From NCBI GenBank assembly GCA_963920525.1, contig OY986439.1, positions 39,808,819 through 39,872,818 on the forward strand: a stretch of 64,000 bases of DNA, written 5' to 3'. Below, piece by piece: positions 37,449-49,356 of this stretch. The translations under genes were made by a program, and so were the position numbers. Origin of the DNA: Dichetophora obliterata (Eukaryota > Arthropoda > Insecta > Diptera > Sciomyzidae). Numbering within the stretch: position 1 is the first letter of the stretch; each line of letters opens with the position of its first letter. The notes under the pieces were generated by a model. The model worked only from the letters and a program-made list of their open reading frames with translations. It searched no databases and was not told the origin of the DNA.

Positions 37449-37755
37449 AAAATTGAATGTTACTTAAAATTCTTTTAAACCTCCATAAGTTTAAATTAAT
37501 ATTGTGAGAGTACTGAGAACTGATCTTAATTTGAATTTAAAAAAAAAAAACAGCAGAAAACATGACGAATGGCAATAAAAATTGAAAATTAGTGACAAAA
37601 ATTGAAAAATTTTAACTAAACTTGGAATATTATAAGTATAATAAATACTCGTTTAATACAAAGTTTAATTAAATTTTTCCAGTTTTCGATTGCAACGGTC
37701 CTGAATTACACTTTATTCGTTTTTTTTTGCTCAATTAAATAAATGAAATTATACA
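37449..37755 (+). repeat. Dispersed repeat R2, copy 2
   Basis: Aligns with 352-665 in the same orientation. Non-coding. It lies just upstream of R3 copy 2, suggesting that 37.4-38.0 kb may be one larger repeat, though R3 copy 1 (22.1 kb) has no R2 beside it. Confidence 0.7.
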
Positions 37756-37824
37756 ATTTTAGATTAATAAAATTAATTGTGACCTTTGATGATTTTCAAA
37801 GGTAAAAATTTGAAGCTTAAGGTC

Positions 37825-38020
37825 AAGTTATTTATGAAAAGAAGGTAACAGAAACCACAAAAGCTTTGTAAAAAATCAATCATACAGCAGACTAGACAGC
37901 CTATTTCGGAAACAGCTACATTCAGCCCTTCAGTAGTTTTGAGTGATTCAGTTGAGACCAACCCATTGTTTTACGTGAGCATGATTCGACACATGTTAGA
38001 ATAAACGCATCCGAACTCAT
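37825..38020 (+). repeat. Dispersed repeat R3, copy 2
   Basis: Resembles 22130-22320 (cagcagactagaca, tttcggaa, tgttagaataaac). Non-coding. Confidence 0.55.
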
Positions 38021-38304
38021 AAGAAGCTGAATTGTTATTCAGAACAAGTAGATCTCATTTTTGGTCAAGCCTTAAACTAATTTCACAGTTGCGTATGCTA
38101 AGTTTCTCTTCTCTCTTTTTACGATACACGAATTTTAAGCGTATTAATTTTCTATGATTTAAATACGAATTCTAAAATGTTTGATAGTTTAAATCATTCT
38201 TGATTTTAAATACAAATTCTAGTTGTCTGAAAGTTTAAGATCGTTTATTGATCTTTTAGGTCAGGTTAGAACAATTAATTGCTCTAACGAATTTTTTTCC
38301 AAAG

Positions 38305-38336
<32 letters not shown>

Positions 38337-38505
38337 TTTTTCAATATGAAAAGTAAAACATCACTAGCTGATTTTATTTAAATTTCGGCCCCACTACAAG
38401 CTTCATCAGATATCTATTTGAACCCACCACCTGGGATCGCAAACGGGCGTGGATCGCCGTGCCAGCGCATTTTAGCGCACTGCACCACAGAAGCGATGAG
38501 ATTGC
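38305..38505 (-). mobile_element. tRNA-derived SINE, antisense, with (TTG)n tail
   Basis: On the minus strand an A box tggtgcagtgcg (38476-38487) and a B-box-like ggttcaaatag (38414-38424) lie about 50 nt apart, as in tRNAs with a long variable arm. The sequence continues to a (GTT)n tail (CAA repeats at 38308-38336 on the plus strand). Unlike the SINE at 5523 it has a simple-repeat rather than poly-A tail, so it is a different family. Confidence 0.55.
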
Positions 38506-38509
38506 AGTG

Positions 38510-40502
38510 TCAATTTCTCAGTTTTTTCCCTTTTCATACTGTTGTTGTACCCTGTTGTACCTTGTTCACACCCTGTTGTTGTTGTTTTTTTTCTTTCTTT
38601 AGTTTATGCTTTTATGTTATAACCTTAATATGTTTATGTTATATTTTAAGCTTGGCTTGAATATTTATAAGAATATTAATATTTCATTAAATATACGTTC
38701 ATACTCACCACAGATTGCATCTCAAAAACCGTAAAGTTTTATTTGAGACCGATGTGGTCATATAAGACTTCATTTTATTTTGTTAATTTTGTACCATAGA
38801 GGACTCCCGAACATTTTTCAAACCGTATTTTTTTCTTAATTTGAGCACGGGGAACCCGAACACAAGATTATATTTTTTCTATATCTCTAACGGTCTAGGC
38901 TTCGTTAGCAGGTTAATAATAATGTTTTATTTGTTTCGAAAATCCTTAAATAACCATTTTTATTGCACAACCGTTTTCTTTTTGGTTATGAATTTAAAAT
39001 TGAAATTTTTTAGGTCTTAAAATAATTTAAAAAAAAAAATGTTTTTTCAAAATATTTTTAATTTAAATTTAAATTCAAAAAAGATAATTTGAAATTCAAA
39101 ATAGATCAATTAAAATTCAAAAAATATCTATTGAAATTCAGAATGTCATAAATTATAAATTATTCAGAATAATTGGAGCTAAGATAATTATTATTTAATA
39201 TTGAGCTTGTTCAAATGTGAAAAGTATATTTCATAATGAAAAATACATTCATATGGGTTTTGTATATAAGATATCTTTAAATTTTAAACTTTTCTTATAT
39301 GAAGTTTCTTGCAAAATGAAACAACTTCGAAAATGAAAAAGACTAAAAAAAGATTAAGAAAAGATAAAGATTAAGATGAAAAGACTAAGCTAAAGAGACT
39401 AATTTAAAGTTTTTCAGAGATCAAACTCTAAAAACTAAGAAAACAAATAATATTTCTTTGTAGTCTATTGGGCAGTCTTTCTTTTAATACATTTCAATTC
39501 TGTTGCGGTCTGTACGTAAAAATGTTATGTTTGCCTCTTAAAACATCTCTTTAGGTAATTTTTAGACACACAGCCTGCAAATAAACAGAAATAACTTTTT
39601 GAATGGACAAAAAATTTAAAATTTTGTTTTTGGCAGCTTAAAGAGTCTTATGGGTAACGCACCTCGTTAGTTTTCCAGCAAACCTTTTTTTATCAATGAA
39701 TATTTTTTACAAGCTTCTTACCGAAAAACCTAAAATGTTTTCTTTTTATCTAAATGCTTACAAAACGGACAAAAAAATAATCTCTGTTAATCTTTCGCAA
39801 ACCTTTACAAAATATATTTTTGCAAACTTAGCGAAATAAGAAAAGGTTTGACCTGCATCTCTTATCTACTTTCTTAAAATAGTCTTCTTTAATACTTCTA
39901 TATATATATTTAAGCTATAACAAAGAAAAGCTTAAACACTGTGTGAACCACAAATTTAAACTTTTTAACCTTTCTTTTGAAGTGTCCCCGAAGCAATTTT
40001 GTAACTCTTTGTTGATGACCCTAGCGACTCTGACCCTTTTCCACTTAATTAGTGTGAAAAAATTATATAACCTTGTATAAAGTAAGTTATGTATTTGCCT
40101 TCTCTTGTCTCTGAATCATAAAGGCTTTTGAAAAGCAGTTATCGATCTATTTATGTGTGTGCGTGTGTGTGTGTAAGTTTGCTTTTGAATCCGTTAAGTA
40201 ATCACCTGCAAATCAACTCCTTAATTAATGAACTAGACAGAAAGAGAAAGTAGAGTAAATAAGCAAGACTGCTATAAAAGTTAAGTTAAACAGAATGTTA
40301 AATGAATTTTACAACCTAAGCAAAAGTTTTAATGTAATGAATGCAAGCAGATATGTGTGCTTGTGTGTATGTTTTTGTGTTGCCATTAACTGGGCTAAAA
40401 ACAAAGCCAACGCACTTACTTTGCATCCATAAACAGCAAAACTTTTACCAATAAGTTTTACTATATTATTATGCTGCAAACTAAAACACACGTACACACT
40501 CT

Positions 40503-40552
<50 letters not shown>

Positions 40553-41610
40553 CACACTAAAAGAGAGTTTGAGAAGAGAACCATCCAAAAGATATATAAG
40601 AATTAAAACAATCTCTGACAGAGAGCAATAAAAATGCTTTTACACAGTGCAATAAGTTTACGTAAAACTGCACAATGCTATAATCTGATTAGTTTTAATA
40701 TATTTAATCATTATTTACTGAACTGTGATTAAAAAAAAAAAATGAATTTACAGTGTGTAGTAAGCTTTAAATGGTCTGACTGCATAAATAAGTCTAGTAT
40801 CTGTATGTTTCTAGTTATGCACACATGCCTCCTCAGTCAAAGTGACCATTCAATTTGTGCCTCTTCATAACCAACACAATGAAAACGAGAAAAAGTTGAG
40901 AATGAATAACTCTAGCAACTAACCTCTTACGAACTTTTATATGATTTCAGAAAAAGAATGGTCTGGCTTTCAAAAATAAAGTGGTGAAAATGAGAAAGTA
41001 TATTAAATTAAATTTCCAGAGTGAATTAAGACAGACTGACTTAAAAAGAATAAAGATACAAGAAAACAAAAACAATAAATATAATTTTTAATGGTTTCAG
41101 TTATGTTTTGTGGAAAAGTGGAAATAATTTAAACTATATTGTAATACCCTTCTTTGATGTTTTTTTTTTTCGATAACATAGCCATAGGAGTAGCAACTAA
41201 AGAGGATCAAGTCTAAGGATAAGAATTCAAAGAAAAAAAACTTTTTCACTTTTTAAACAGTTTCCTTTTATGCATAACTCTTTCAAAATCTTACGGAATA
41301 ATATAAAAATTCAAAGATTTGAATAAATTAAAACAAAAAACAAATTTATGTTAATCTATGTACATAAATTTGGGTATAATTTGAGATTAATTTTTCTAAG
41401 TGCAGTTTTAAAATTTGTGCATGAAAATTACACGGAATCGAAATTAAATAAATACATGAAAATATTGAAATTTTAGCCGATATGTGTGTGTGTGTGTGTG
41501 TAATCAAATAAAAATCAAAATCATAAAAATAAATTTCGTTTCATGAACAATCGAGATTGTTTAAGTTTGCCCTGGACCAAGAGTGCCCTGGACCAATTGT
41601 ACATAGTTAC
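38510..41610. other. AT-rich DNA, microsatellites only
   Basis: No gene recognised over 3 kb. Holds a (TG)n run near 40155, a (CA)n/(TA)n tract at 40505-40552, and a (TG)9 run near 41484. A direct repeat tgccctggaccaa occurs twice at about 41570-41597, just before element C. Confidence 0.45.
40505..40552. repeat. (CA)n then (TA)n microsatellite
   Basis: About 18 CA repeats followed by five TA repeats. Confidence 0.95.
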
Positions 41611-41612
41611 TA

Positions 41613-43500
41613 CCCAAGTAACATTGGTGGAGCAACTAGGAACGATTGAGCTCTAAAAGTATTCTATAGGTATATAATATTTAGTTAAAGATTTACAGCA
41701 GTTTTGATTGCTACTAGTTGCTTTTAATTTCAAAGAAAATGCTCGAAATATGATTTTTTTTTACCATTTTGAGCCCTAATACTGTATACAGCTCTGTAAA
41801 TGTTTTTATAAAATCTGCAAAAGAGCTGAACTCAAAAATTTACTACACAGAAAAAACAAAATTTTCAAAAGTGGCAGGAACGTGCTACTTTTAAAAACGT
41901 TTAACCTAGATTCTGCACTTCTTACGTTTATTTTTATTTTAAGAACGAACATTTGAAAATGAAATAGTAAAACGTTTATTTTCATTTTAAAAATGAACAT
42001 TTTAAAATAAGATTCTAAAATGTTCGTTTGATTTTTAACAATGAACATTATGAAATGCAATAGTAAAACGATTATAATTTTAAAAACGAAAATTTTCATT
42101 GTTTCCCATTAATTCAAAACATATCCAAAATTCGCATTTTCGTTATTATTATTAATTAAAATTAAAGAAAATAGAATTTTCTAAATATTATTAACTTTAT
42201 TTTAAATAATTAAATTCTTATTTAGTACTTGAAATCAAGTATGAAAAAATATTTTATTTTCTGAACATATATCAAATACATAAATCAATGAAACATATAT
42301 AACAAACAATTCGTTAATAACAAGTGTTTTTAAACAAAGTATGTGAACCCTCCCCCTAACACGAAACGCCCCCACTCGAATTGTATTTACATATTTATAT
42401 AATCATTTTCCTATGTCATGTTAAAACGTTCGTAGTAGTTTTAAAAAGGTTTCGTTTTACTTTTCTATTTAAAATTTGCGTTTTCATTTTGTATGGCTTA
42501 AAATGTTTTTAAAAATATTAATTTTAGCCTACTCTATCTTTGCAAAAGGATCGTAGTTGTTTTGAAAACGTTTCGAATTACTTTTCTACATAAATATGTG
42601 TGTTTTCAGTTTGGTATGGCGAAAACGTTAAAAATATTAATTTTACTACGTTTTTAATATGTGCATTTTTGATTTTTTGTTTTCACAGTGTACTTGCTCC
42701 TGCAAGGCTCTTTTAAAGTAATACACATAACAATAGAGCTATTTTGAAACCCGTAGATCCAGTATAATGTTTGCTTTAAAATGCATTTATTTATTTATTT
42801 ATTATAAATCTATAACAAGTGATAAGGATATCTTATAAAGAGCTTCTTTGAAAAAATGGTGGTCATATTACAAGTAGAAAATCTTGGGACTTGAATAAAG
42901 TTAAATATTCAAGTTTTTAATATTACTAAAACAGAATTAATGATTTTTATGATATTTACAATTAAGACTAAAGTATTAAAATTACTTTTAGTTGATTTTA
43001 AGGAATTTAAAAAGTTTTTGAAATACTTTTAAATAATAAACACTTCTTAATTTCAATTATTTTTTTAAGGCTGTTGTTGTTTTTCGAAGTACTACATTCA
43101 CGTTTCCGATAAATTCAAAAGCGCACCGAAATTGAAACGAATACACGGACATATTTTTAGTCTGATATAATAATCACTTTATTATTTCTATAATTTATTT
43201 GTCGTTGTAATCATCACAAACACTTTATTGAGCTTATTTTTATCACATACATACTTCAACATATTCTTGCGTTGCAAGAGCTCTTATTTGGAATTTGCAG
43301 GGACTCTTTTAAAAGCAGACAGCTACTTCTACTCTTCATATGATGCAAAAATAGTGCTTTTAAACTCAAGAAAGTAGCCTTATATATTCTCTGCAAGAGC
43401 TTTAGTAGCGTGACTAAAGCTGTAGTTGAAGCTTGCTGCTATATAAGATAGCACTATAAGCTCAGGAAGAATTAATATATGGCTAAAATTGTTACTTGGG
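41613..43500. mobile_element. TA-flanked element C, ends like CCCARGTAGCATT (1888 bp)
   Basis: TA lies at 41611-41612 and 43501-43502. Left end CCCAAGTAACATTGGTGG; right end reverse-complemented CCCAAGTAACAATTTTAG (first 11 bases identical). Subterminal gagctctaaaagt and cctgagcttatag are loosely related. No transposase. Another element appears nested at 41846-42690. Confidence 0.65.
41846..42690. mobile_element. Possible nested element with CACWGTG-like ends and internal tandem repeats
   Basis: Left cacagaaaaaacaaaatttt; right reverse-complemented cactgtgaaaacaaaaaatc. Flanks tacta and tactt could be a 5-bp target duplication (4 of 5). The interior has a 121-bp tandem pair starting at 42431 and 42552 (cgtagtagtttt...), and related antisense blocks (gtaaaacgttta) at 41960-42075. 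CACWGTG ends recall Transib elements, but the left end departs from that word. Confidence 0.35.
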
Positions 43501-43502
43501 TA

Positions 43503-44229
43503 GAGAGTCCAATCACTGAAGGCTTTTACAAGCACGGGATTACACAAGTGAATAATTTGGAAAAATATTTTCTCGAAGTGATACTGAAATCACTCGTTCG
43601 AGTAAATATTGTTTTACGATAATAAAAATCACTACGGCTTTTCCAAGTTGGTGCGGATATTTTTCGATTTTTTTAAGTTTTGATACATGTCCCCAGTTTT
43701 GATCCTACTACTACAAAGGTGGCTATTTATATTACAAATTTTAAACATATTTACAAAAACGACATTGAAGAAATTTTCTTAATACTACAATTGTGAAAGA
43801 GTTTAAAAATACCGTTTTTTTACATTTCCCTATTTTAAAATAAACAAAAATATAGCTTGAATGTTTATTATTTTTGGCAAAAAAATTGGCAAAAATATAT
43901 GTGAATGCCCCGTTATTGAACACAACAAAAACTTTTTTAATATTTTTTTTTAGCGTTAGCCCGTGGTGCCACGCGAAACACTTCGGGGTCGCCCCAAAAA
44001 CATGTTTTAGGCGTACACGATTTACCTTATAGCTTTACTTCTAAGATAGTTATTGGCTTCATTTAAAAACAGTTTCAAAAAGAATTGCTAGTTATTTTAG
44101 AAACAATAAAAATTAAGTTTACTTATATAAGTATAAAGTTTACAAAAAATAGTTAAACTTTTGTAAAAATGTGAAATTCGAAATGTGAAAAATGTGAAAT
44201 CGATTTTAACCACCATGTTTTTAGAAGTT
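43503..44229. other. AT-rich DNA, nothing recognised
   Basis: No gene or terminal repeat seen. Confidence 0.4.
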
Positions 44230-44588
44230 AGAGTTTTTCAAAACTGATTACAACTGAGTACAGGTGCTTCCTTATTGGGCTATCGAAGGCGACTTTGTTC
44301 AATCTCACACAAAACGCTCTACAGGACCTTACATGCGATATTAAGAAGGCTTATCCCACGGTAATTGGCACTGATAGTGGGATCGCTTTGCTTGTGGATG
44401 CAAATCATTCGTTCAAAATCAGCTAAATTTTCCACGGTGACTGCAACAACAGAAATCGAGTCATTTAGCGTTGCATCAATAGCTTCATTTATTTTACTTC
44501 TCAGTCTTAAATTTGGCTTATCTACTTCAGCATCACCACCAATATTGATTTCATTATCTGTATCCAGATCTGAGTTTAACTCCTGCAT
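44230..44588 (-). pseudogene. Reverse-transcriptase fragment of a LINE, antisense
   Basis: The minus strand reads MICIHKQSDPTISANYRG continuing ISLLNIACKVL and then a stop, with SVLCEIEQ readable beyond it. ICPIHKKGDPTxCANYRGISLLN is a conserved finger block of insect LINE reverse transcriptases. Upstream SKINEAIDATLNDS fits the preceding region with a large internal deletion where the KSPGxD segment should be. Only about 110 codons remain. Confidence 0.7.
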
Positions 44589-44590
44589 AA

Positions 44591-45626
44591 CTTGCCTAAT
44601 CTGGTCGTCAGACTGTGATGAAATTTTCTACATAGGTATAAAGTTTGTAATGGAAAAAATTGGGAGAAATAATGACTGTGAAGCAATAGAGAGTAAAAAA
44701 AATTGTGAGGTAGGGGACCCCTGTGAGAAACATAGTTCATTACGCATTTTTCTGAAACTCTGAATGGAACTCAAAATAAAATCTGTATCTTTTTATTTTT
44801 TTTATATATATTTTTTTATATATTTCTTTGAAGGCAATTAAAATAAATGAACAATCAAATAACAAAGTTTAATTTAATATTTTAGGAATAAAAAGTATTA
44901 AATAAAAATTAAGGTGTAAAATTCTTATAGGGTGCGAAAATAGGCAGTTACCTTTGCCAGCGATGTTTGTTTTATGACGCAACAAGCCGTTAAGCATTGA
45001 ACATTCATCATTTTCCTCGTATAGAGCTTTACTTGATTGAAAAGTTTGATGAAAAACTAGACTTTCTACAGAGTATAAAAAAACACATTTTAATGGTCCA
45101 CCCTAGTTCCAAAAACTTTTAGAAATTATTACATTAGAATCGAAATCAGCGACTAGCGCATCTGCAACTACAAAAACTCATTTTTGGGTTCACCGTAGTG
45201 CCAAAAAATTTGTTAAATTCTAACACCAAATAACACTGTATTTCACACATTTGCTGGAGTTTTCATCTCTTAAAACTTAATTGCAATAAAGATTCTCTTG
45301 TATGATTTAAAACAAACACACAAAAAATATCAAGTGCATTTTAACGAAATTTCTACGTGTCCGAAACAGATCCTCAGAGAGAAAGAGAGAGAGTTTCGCA
45401 CTCGCTTACTCGTTTGTTAGTCAGCTCGAATCTCAATACTCGAACTCAAACACACAACGTACTCGCCTGCTAGTTTTACGTTTGCTCGATACTCGCACGC
45501 ATACACAAACAGCAGTCTAACTGTTACGTGACGATTTCTACTAAATCACACCACCCGCAAGCCCTTTACGCGGACTTAGATAAAAAAAAAGAAGCTGTTT
45601 TTAATAAAATATATGTTTTTCCATTA
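44591..45626. other. AT-rich DNA with an actcg-rich patch
   Basis: No gene recognised. The stretch 45400-45500 contains about ten copies of ctcg/actcg words (ctcgcttactcgtttg, actcgaactc), looking like a degenerate simple repeat. Confidence 0.45.
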
Positions 45627-47490
45627 AATCAAAGCTGGAGTGTTCCTTGAATCTTTCAGATCATAAATTCAAATATTCAAATGTAAGATCGATTGCATCT
45701 TTTAGACTAACAGTTCCTGAAAATTTATTTAATTCTATAGTTGATGTAAAATTTTGGACGCTAAACACAATTGTACGCGAATTTGAATTTAAAAGCAATC
45801 CAAGACCGGTAAATGTTGTACATTTGCCGCGTCCCCGAAATAGCCCTGAATCTCATCAAAAAAACGATTAATAAATCGCAAGTCTAAATTAGAGCTTGTA
45901 TACCAAAATGTCAAGGGTCTTAACTCCAAACTTTCAGATATTTTCATTAACAGTTTTGATTTCGAATATAACATTATATCTTTTACAGAGACTTGGCTTC
46001 GCTTTGATATCTTAAATTCTGCAATAATGTGCAATAAATATAAAATTTTTCATAAAGATCGTCATGATAAGATCGGTGGTGATGTTTTTTAGCTGTTCAA
46101 AACTCACTTGCATCCGAAGAATTGACAATTCTTGGCACCAGTGATATTAAGTTTATTTGTGTTGCAGTTAAATTAAATAATAGTATTATTTATGTTACCT
46201 GCTCTTACATTCCTCCTAAATGTGACTTATCAATTTATTTAAAACATATACACGCTATCGAAAAAGTTTATAATTTGTTAAAAAATAATGACGTTTTTAT
46301 TGTGCTGGGTGATTTAAGCCTACCTTTTGTGACTTGAAGATCATCTGACGATTCTTTATTTCTTACACTTGTTTCCAAAAATGATAAGATAAATGATTTT
46401 TTAGATAAGCTATCTTATCTGTGTCTTCAACAAGTCAATGATATTTAAATATAAACCGCAGAACCCTCGACCTTGTATTTGTAGATAGATGCAATACTGT
46501 TAATCTCCATTGTTCGAATCCCGCATCTCTTTCAAAAGATGTTCATCATCCATTTCTTGAAATAACAGTTTTACTCTCCCACGAAAAAGAAGATAAAGTA
46601 ACTGCTGATGTGCGAATTAAAAAAGTTTATAATTTAAAAAAACGGACTATGAAAACTTAAATCCTTACTTTCGCAGACATATTGGTCTCTAATTTTAACT
46701 AACGAAACATCATATTCATACTATGACGTCGAATCTTCGGTACAGTTTTAAATGATACTCTGCAAGGGTGTTTCTTATTGCCCATCTCAAAAAAAAGGTG
46801 TTGCTCCAATCCTTTAAATCCACTTTGGCTAAAAAATGATTTAAAGGCACTAAACAATTTAAAAAATCGTTCATATAAAATATATAAAATATCTGGTTCT
46901 AGTTTAGATTTTGCTTCCTATTCTTCTTGTTGTTTTAGATATCAACTATCAAATAAACAATGCTTTTCTGCGTATATAATTAACATAAAATTTCAATTTA
47001 AAGATAATCAAAAACTTTTCTATAGTTTTGTTAACTCAAAACGTAAAGCTTCCAGCTTTCCACCCCCAATGAAATTTAATCAGGAAGAATCATCTTGTGG
47101 CAATGTAATTTCTGATATGTTTGCTTACTTCTTTAAATCAACTTACTCCGATATACCATTTCATACTAGCACTGTGTATCCTTTTCTTTCGCCATTTAAC
47201 TCTTTTGAAACTCTTGCAATAGACCCAAATATTGTTATGTGTTATCTTCGACAAGTAAAAACCTCTTTTACGACCGGCCCTGATGAAATTCCAAGCTACA
47301 TTTTAAAGCAATGTGCTAAAAACCTATGTACTCCTCTTGCAAACATTTTTAATATTTCCTTGCATAGTGGTTATTTTCCTATTATATGGAAGAACTCTTA
47401 TATTATACCCCTTCGTATTATACCCCTTCATAAAATAAGTTGGTAAAACCTGTCCAAATATAAACATATCGCAATGGTATAAAAATCAAT
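45627..47490 (+). pseudogene. CR1-like LINE: end of ORF1, endonuclease and start of reverse transcriptase
   Basis: Begins at the same family sequence that overlaps 18281-18410 and is 5'-truncated. The ORF1 end reads SLNLSDHKFKYSNVRS, SFRLTVPENLFN and VREFEF before a stop near 45870. Endonuclease pieces follow: LVYQNVKGLNSKLSD, ISFTETWLR, then after a TAG and frameshift IYVTCSYIPPKCD and VFIVLGDLSLP (GDFN replaced by GDLS). A long frame (46778-47446) carries LNPLWLKNDLK, then TGPDEIPSYILKQCAKN and HSGYFPIIWKNSYIIP, the reverse-transcriptase fingers, and NLSKYKHIAM before truncation near 47490. The catalytic YADD region is absent. Multiple stops show a long-dead copy. Confidence 0.85.
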
Positions 47491-48062
47491 TTTCCCTGTC
47501 AATTGTTTCTTAAAACAGGGGAGTAAAGAAGACTAGCTTTCAAGCCCTGTGGACTTCACCTTAGTGTGAATCTTTGCAGCAATATTATCTTTTATAAATT
47601 GCAGAGTACCAAAATTTCAGTGAAAATGGGAAAATAATGCTCCAACAACGATATTTTTTCGTAAGTTGCCGTCAAAACATGTTTACACTTTGCATCCCAG
47701 GTAAGTTTGGGTCAGGTGGGAGGAGTGTTGTAATTTTTTTTCGTTAAATTTTTCAAAAGACCATATTGAAAGCTACTCACCAATCATTTTTACTAAGTTA
47801 ATTGCAGCTCGAAACACAATTTAAAAAACAATTATTTGCTCACTTTCACATGAAAGTTTAACTTTGTTCTGTATTTATGTATTGTTTATGTATTTGTATT
47901 GTATTTATTTCTAAACGCGAAAAATCAGCTGGTAAAATCGTAACGTGAGATTTACAGAATTTTTTAAAGCTAAGGATGTCTAGGGGCCTTCTTGGGAACA
48001 AGAGGGTTATATATTTATTAGTTTTCATTTATAATGTAGTATCGTGTAAAAGCCTTAATCAA
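47491..48062. other. AT-rich DNA, nothing recognised
   Basis: No gene seen. Confidence 0.4.
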
Positions 48063-48185
48063 AGCATCCCTGGTTCGGTAACTCAACTTTCGATATTAAA
48101 GTTGAGTTATCGAATCTCATTTGAATTCATTTGATTTTCATTCAACTTTTGACTTTAAAGTTGAGTTATCGAACAAGGGATGCTA
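48063..48185. repeat. Small palindromic MITE (123 bp)
   Basis: Left arm agcatccctggttcggtaac then tcaacttt; right arm, reverse-complemented, agcatcccttgttcgataac then tcaacttt. The arms of about 30 bp differ at two positions, and an internal copy of aaagttgagttatcgaa follows the left arm. Would fold as a single hairpin. Confidence 0.75.
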
Positions 48186-48191
48186 TGATTA

Positions 48192-49354
48192 CACTCAGGG
48201 AATTATTGAATTTCGTACACGGCTGCCATGAAAAAGATGAGGCTGTAGTAGCCATACTAGAGTTATTATATATGAAATGAAGTCACCTTAGCTGAAAGTT
48301 TATTGCAAGCACTTTATGAGAGCTCTCATAGCCCTAATTAAATCTGCAATAATCATAAAAAAAACAAAAATTATGTTGAGCGTCTTTTGAAAATAAGAGC
48401 TGTGGTTACAGTTGTGATACATTCAGTATTGTGGCTACTGCAACCAACTTTTAAATCTTGCGTGTAGAGAAACTATTATACGGCTATTGTAGCCTCAATA
48501 CGGTTTTCATACTTTTACTTAAGATACTAAAACCACAAAAGACAAATTTCTCCATTTTAGTTTTGGCTTTGCAGCGAGCTTGTTGGCAAATATTAAAAAA
48601 ATTGTTTTTAAAGTTAATCGGTATTTACTTTGATAATCGCTTTAATTTGATAATAAATATTATGCCTATTGTATTGAAAAAGGCATGGACTATTTTACAA
48701 TTCCATTGTCTAAAACTATTTGTAAGCATGTTTCAGATGCATGCTAATGGTTTGTCGTTTATAATATGGGATTTTTAAAGTTCCATAAAAAAAAAATTAA
48801 AAATAAAATAGTTTGTAAAGTTCTATGAACAATTAAAATTTTATATTTATTTGATCAAAAAAGTAATATTTTTTCAAATGATTTGAAATAAAAATTTATA
48901 AAAATATTTAAAAATAACACTTTTATTAAGCAAACGGCATTAAGAAATCGGTGATAACCTTAAAAGCGCAGAGGTAAGTAGCTTAAATAGAAAAATTTCT
49001 GACAACGTCAACAAAAGGATTTATGGCTATCAAAACCGAATTCCTCTCACCATTGCAAAAGGCGCTGTTATGACCCCTCCACAACTCGGCTGTCAAAACC
49101 GAATTCCTCTCACCATCGCAAAAGGCGCTGTTATGACCCCTCCACAATTCGGCTATCAAAAACGAATTCCTCTCACCATTAAAAGTTACTTACAACTTTC
49201 TGTGAGGTTGTCAAAACCGGCAGAGAATCTCTTAAACAGGAATCTAACAGCCCTTATGAAAGTTGTCAGAGCCTCACATATTAAATTTTTTAAGAACCGT
49301 AATATTACGGCTCGAAGAAGCGAAGTTTTGATAGCATCGCCAGATCTGTGAGTG
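48192..49354. mobile_element. Possible TA-flanked element D with cactca ends
   Basis: Left TA then CACTCAGGGAATT; right reverse-complemented CACTCACAGATCT then TA. The right end matches the ends of the element at 55768 (CACTCACAGAAC). The left end is weaker, so the boundaries are uncertain. Contains a 63-bp minisatellite. Confidence 0.35.
49025..49185 (+). repeat. 63-bp minisatellite, about 2.6 units
   Basis: Units start at 49025, 49088 and 49151 (ggctatcaaaaccgaattcc...), with an exact 63-bp period and only a few substitutions. Because 63 is a multiple of three, an open frame from 49070 to 49351 reads the repeat as PLTIAKGAVMTPPQLG-type units; no independent sign of coding. Confidence 0.92.
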
Positions 49355-49356
49355 TA

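Noticed and set aside
44365..44763. 132-codon plus-strand open frame
   Set aside because: Antisense shadow of the minus-strand reverse-transcriptase fragment.
45400..45500. Cluster of actcg words as a binding-site array
   Set aside because: Irregular spacing and sequence; most simply a degenerate simple repeat.
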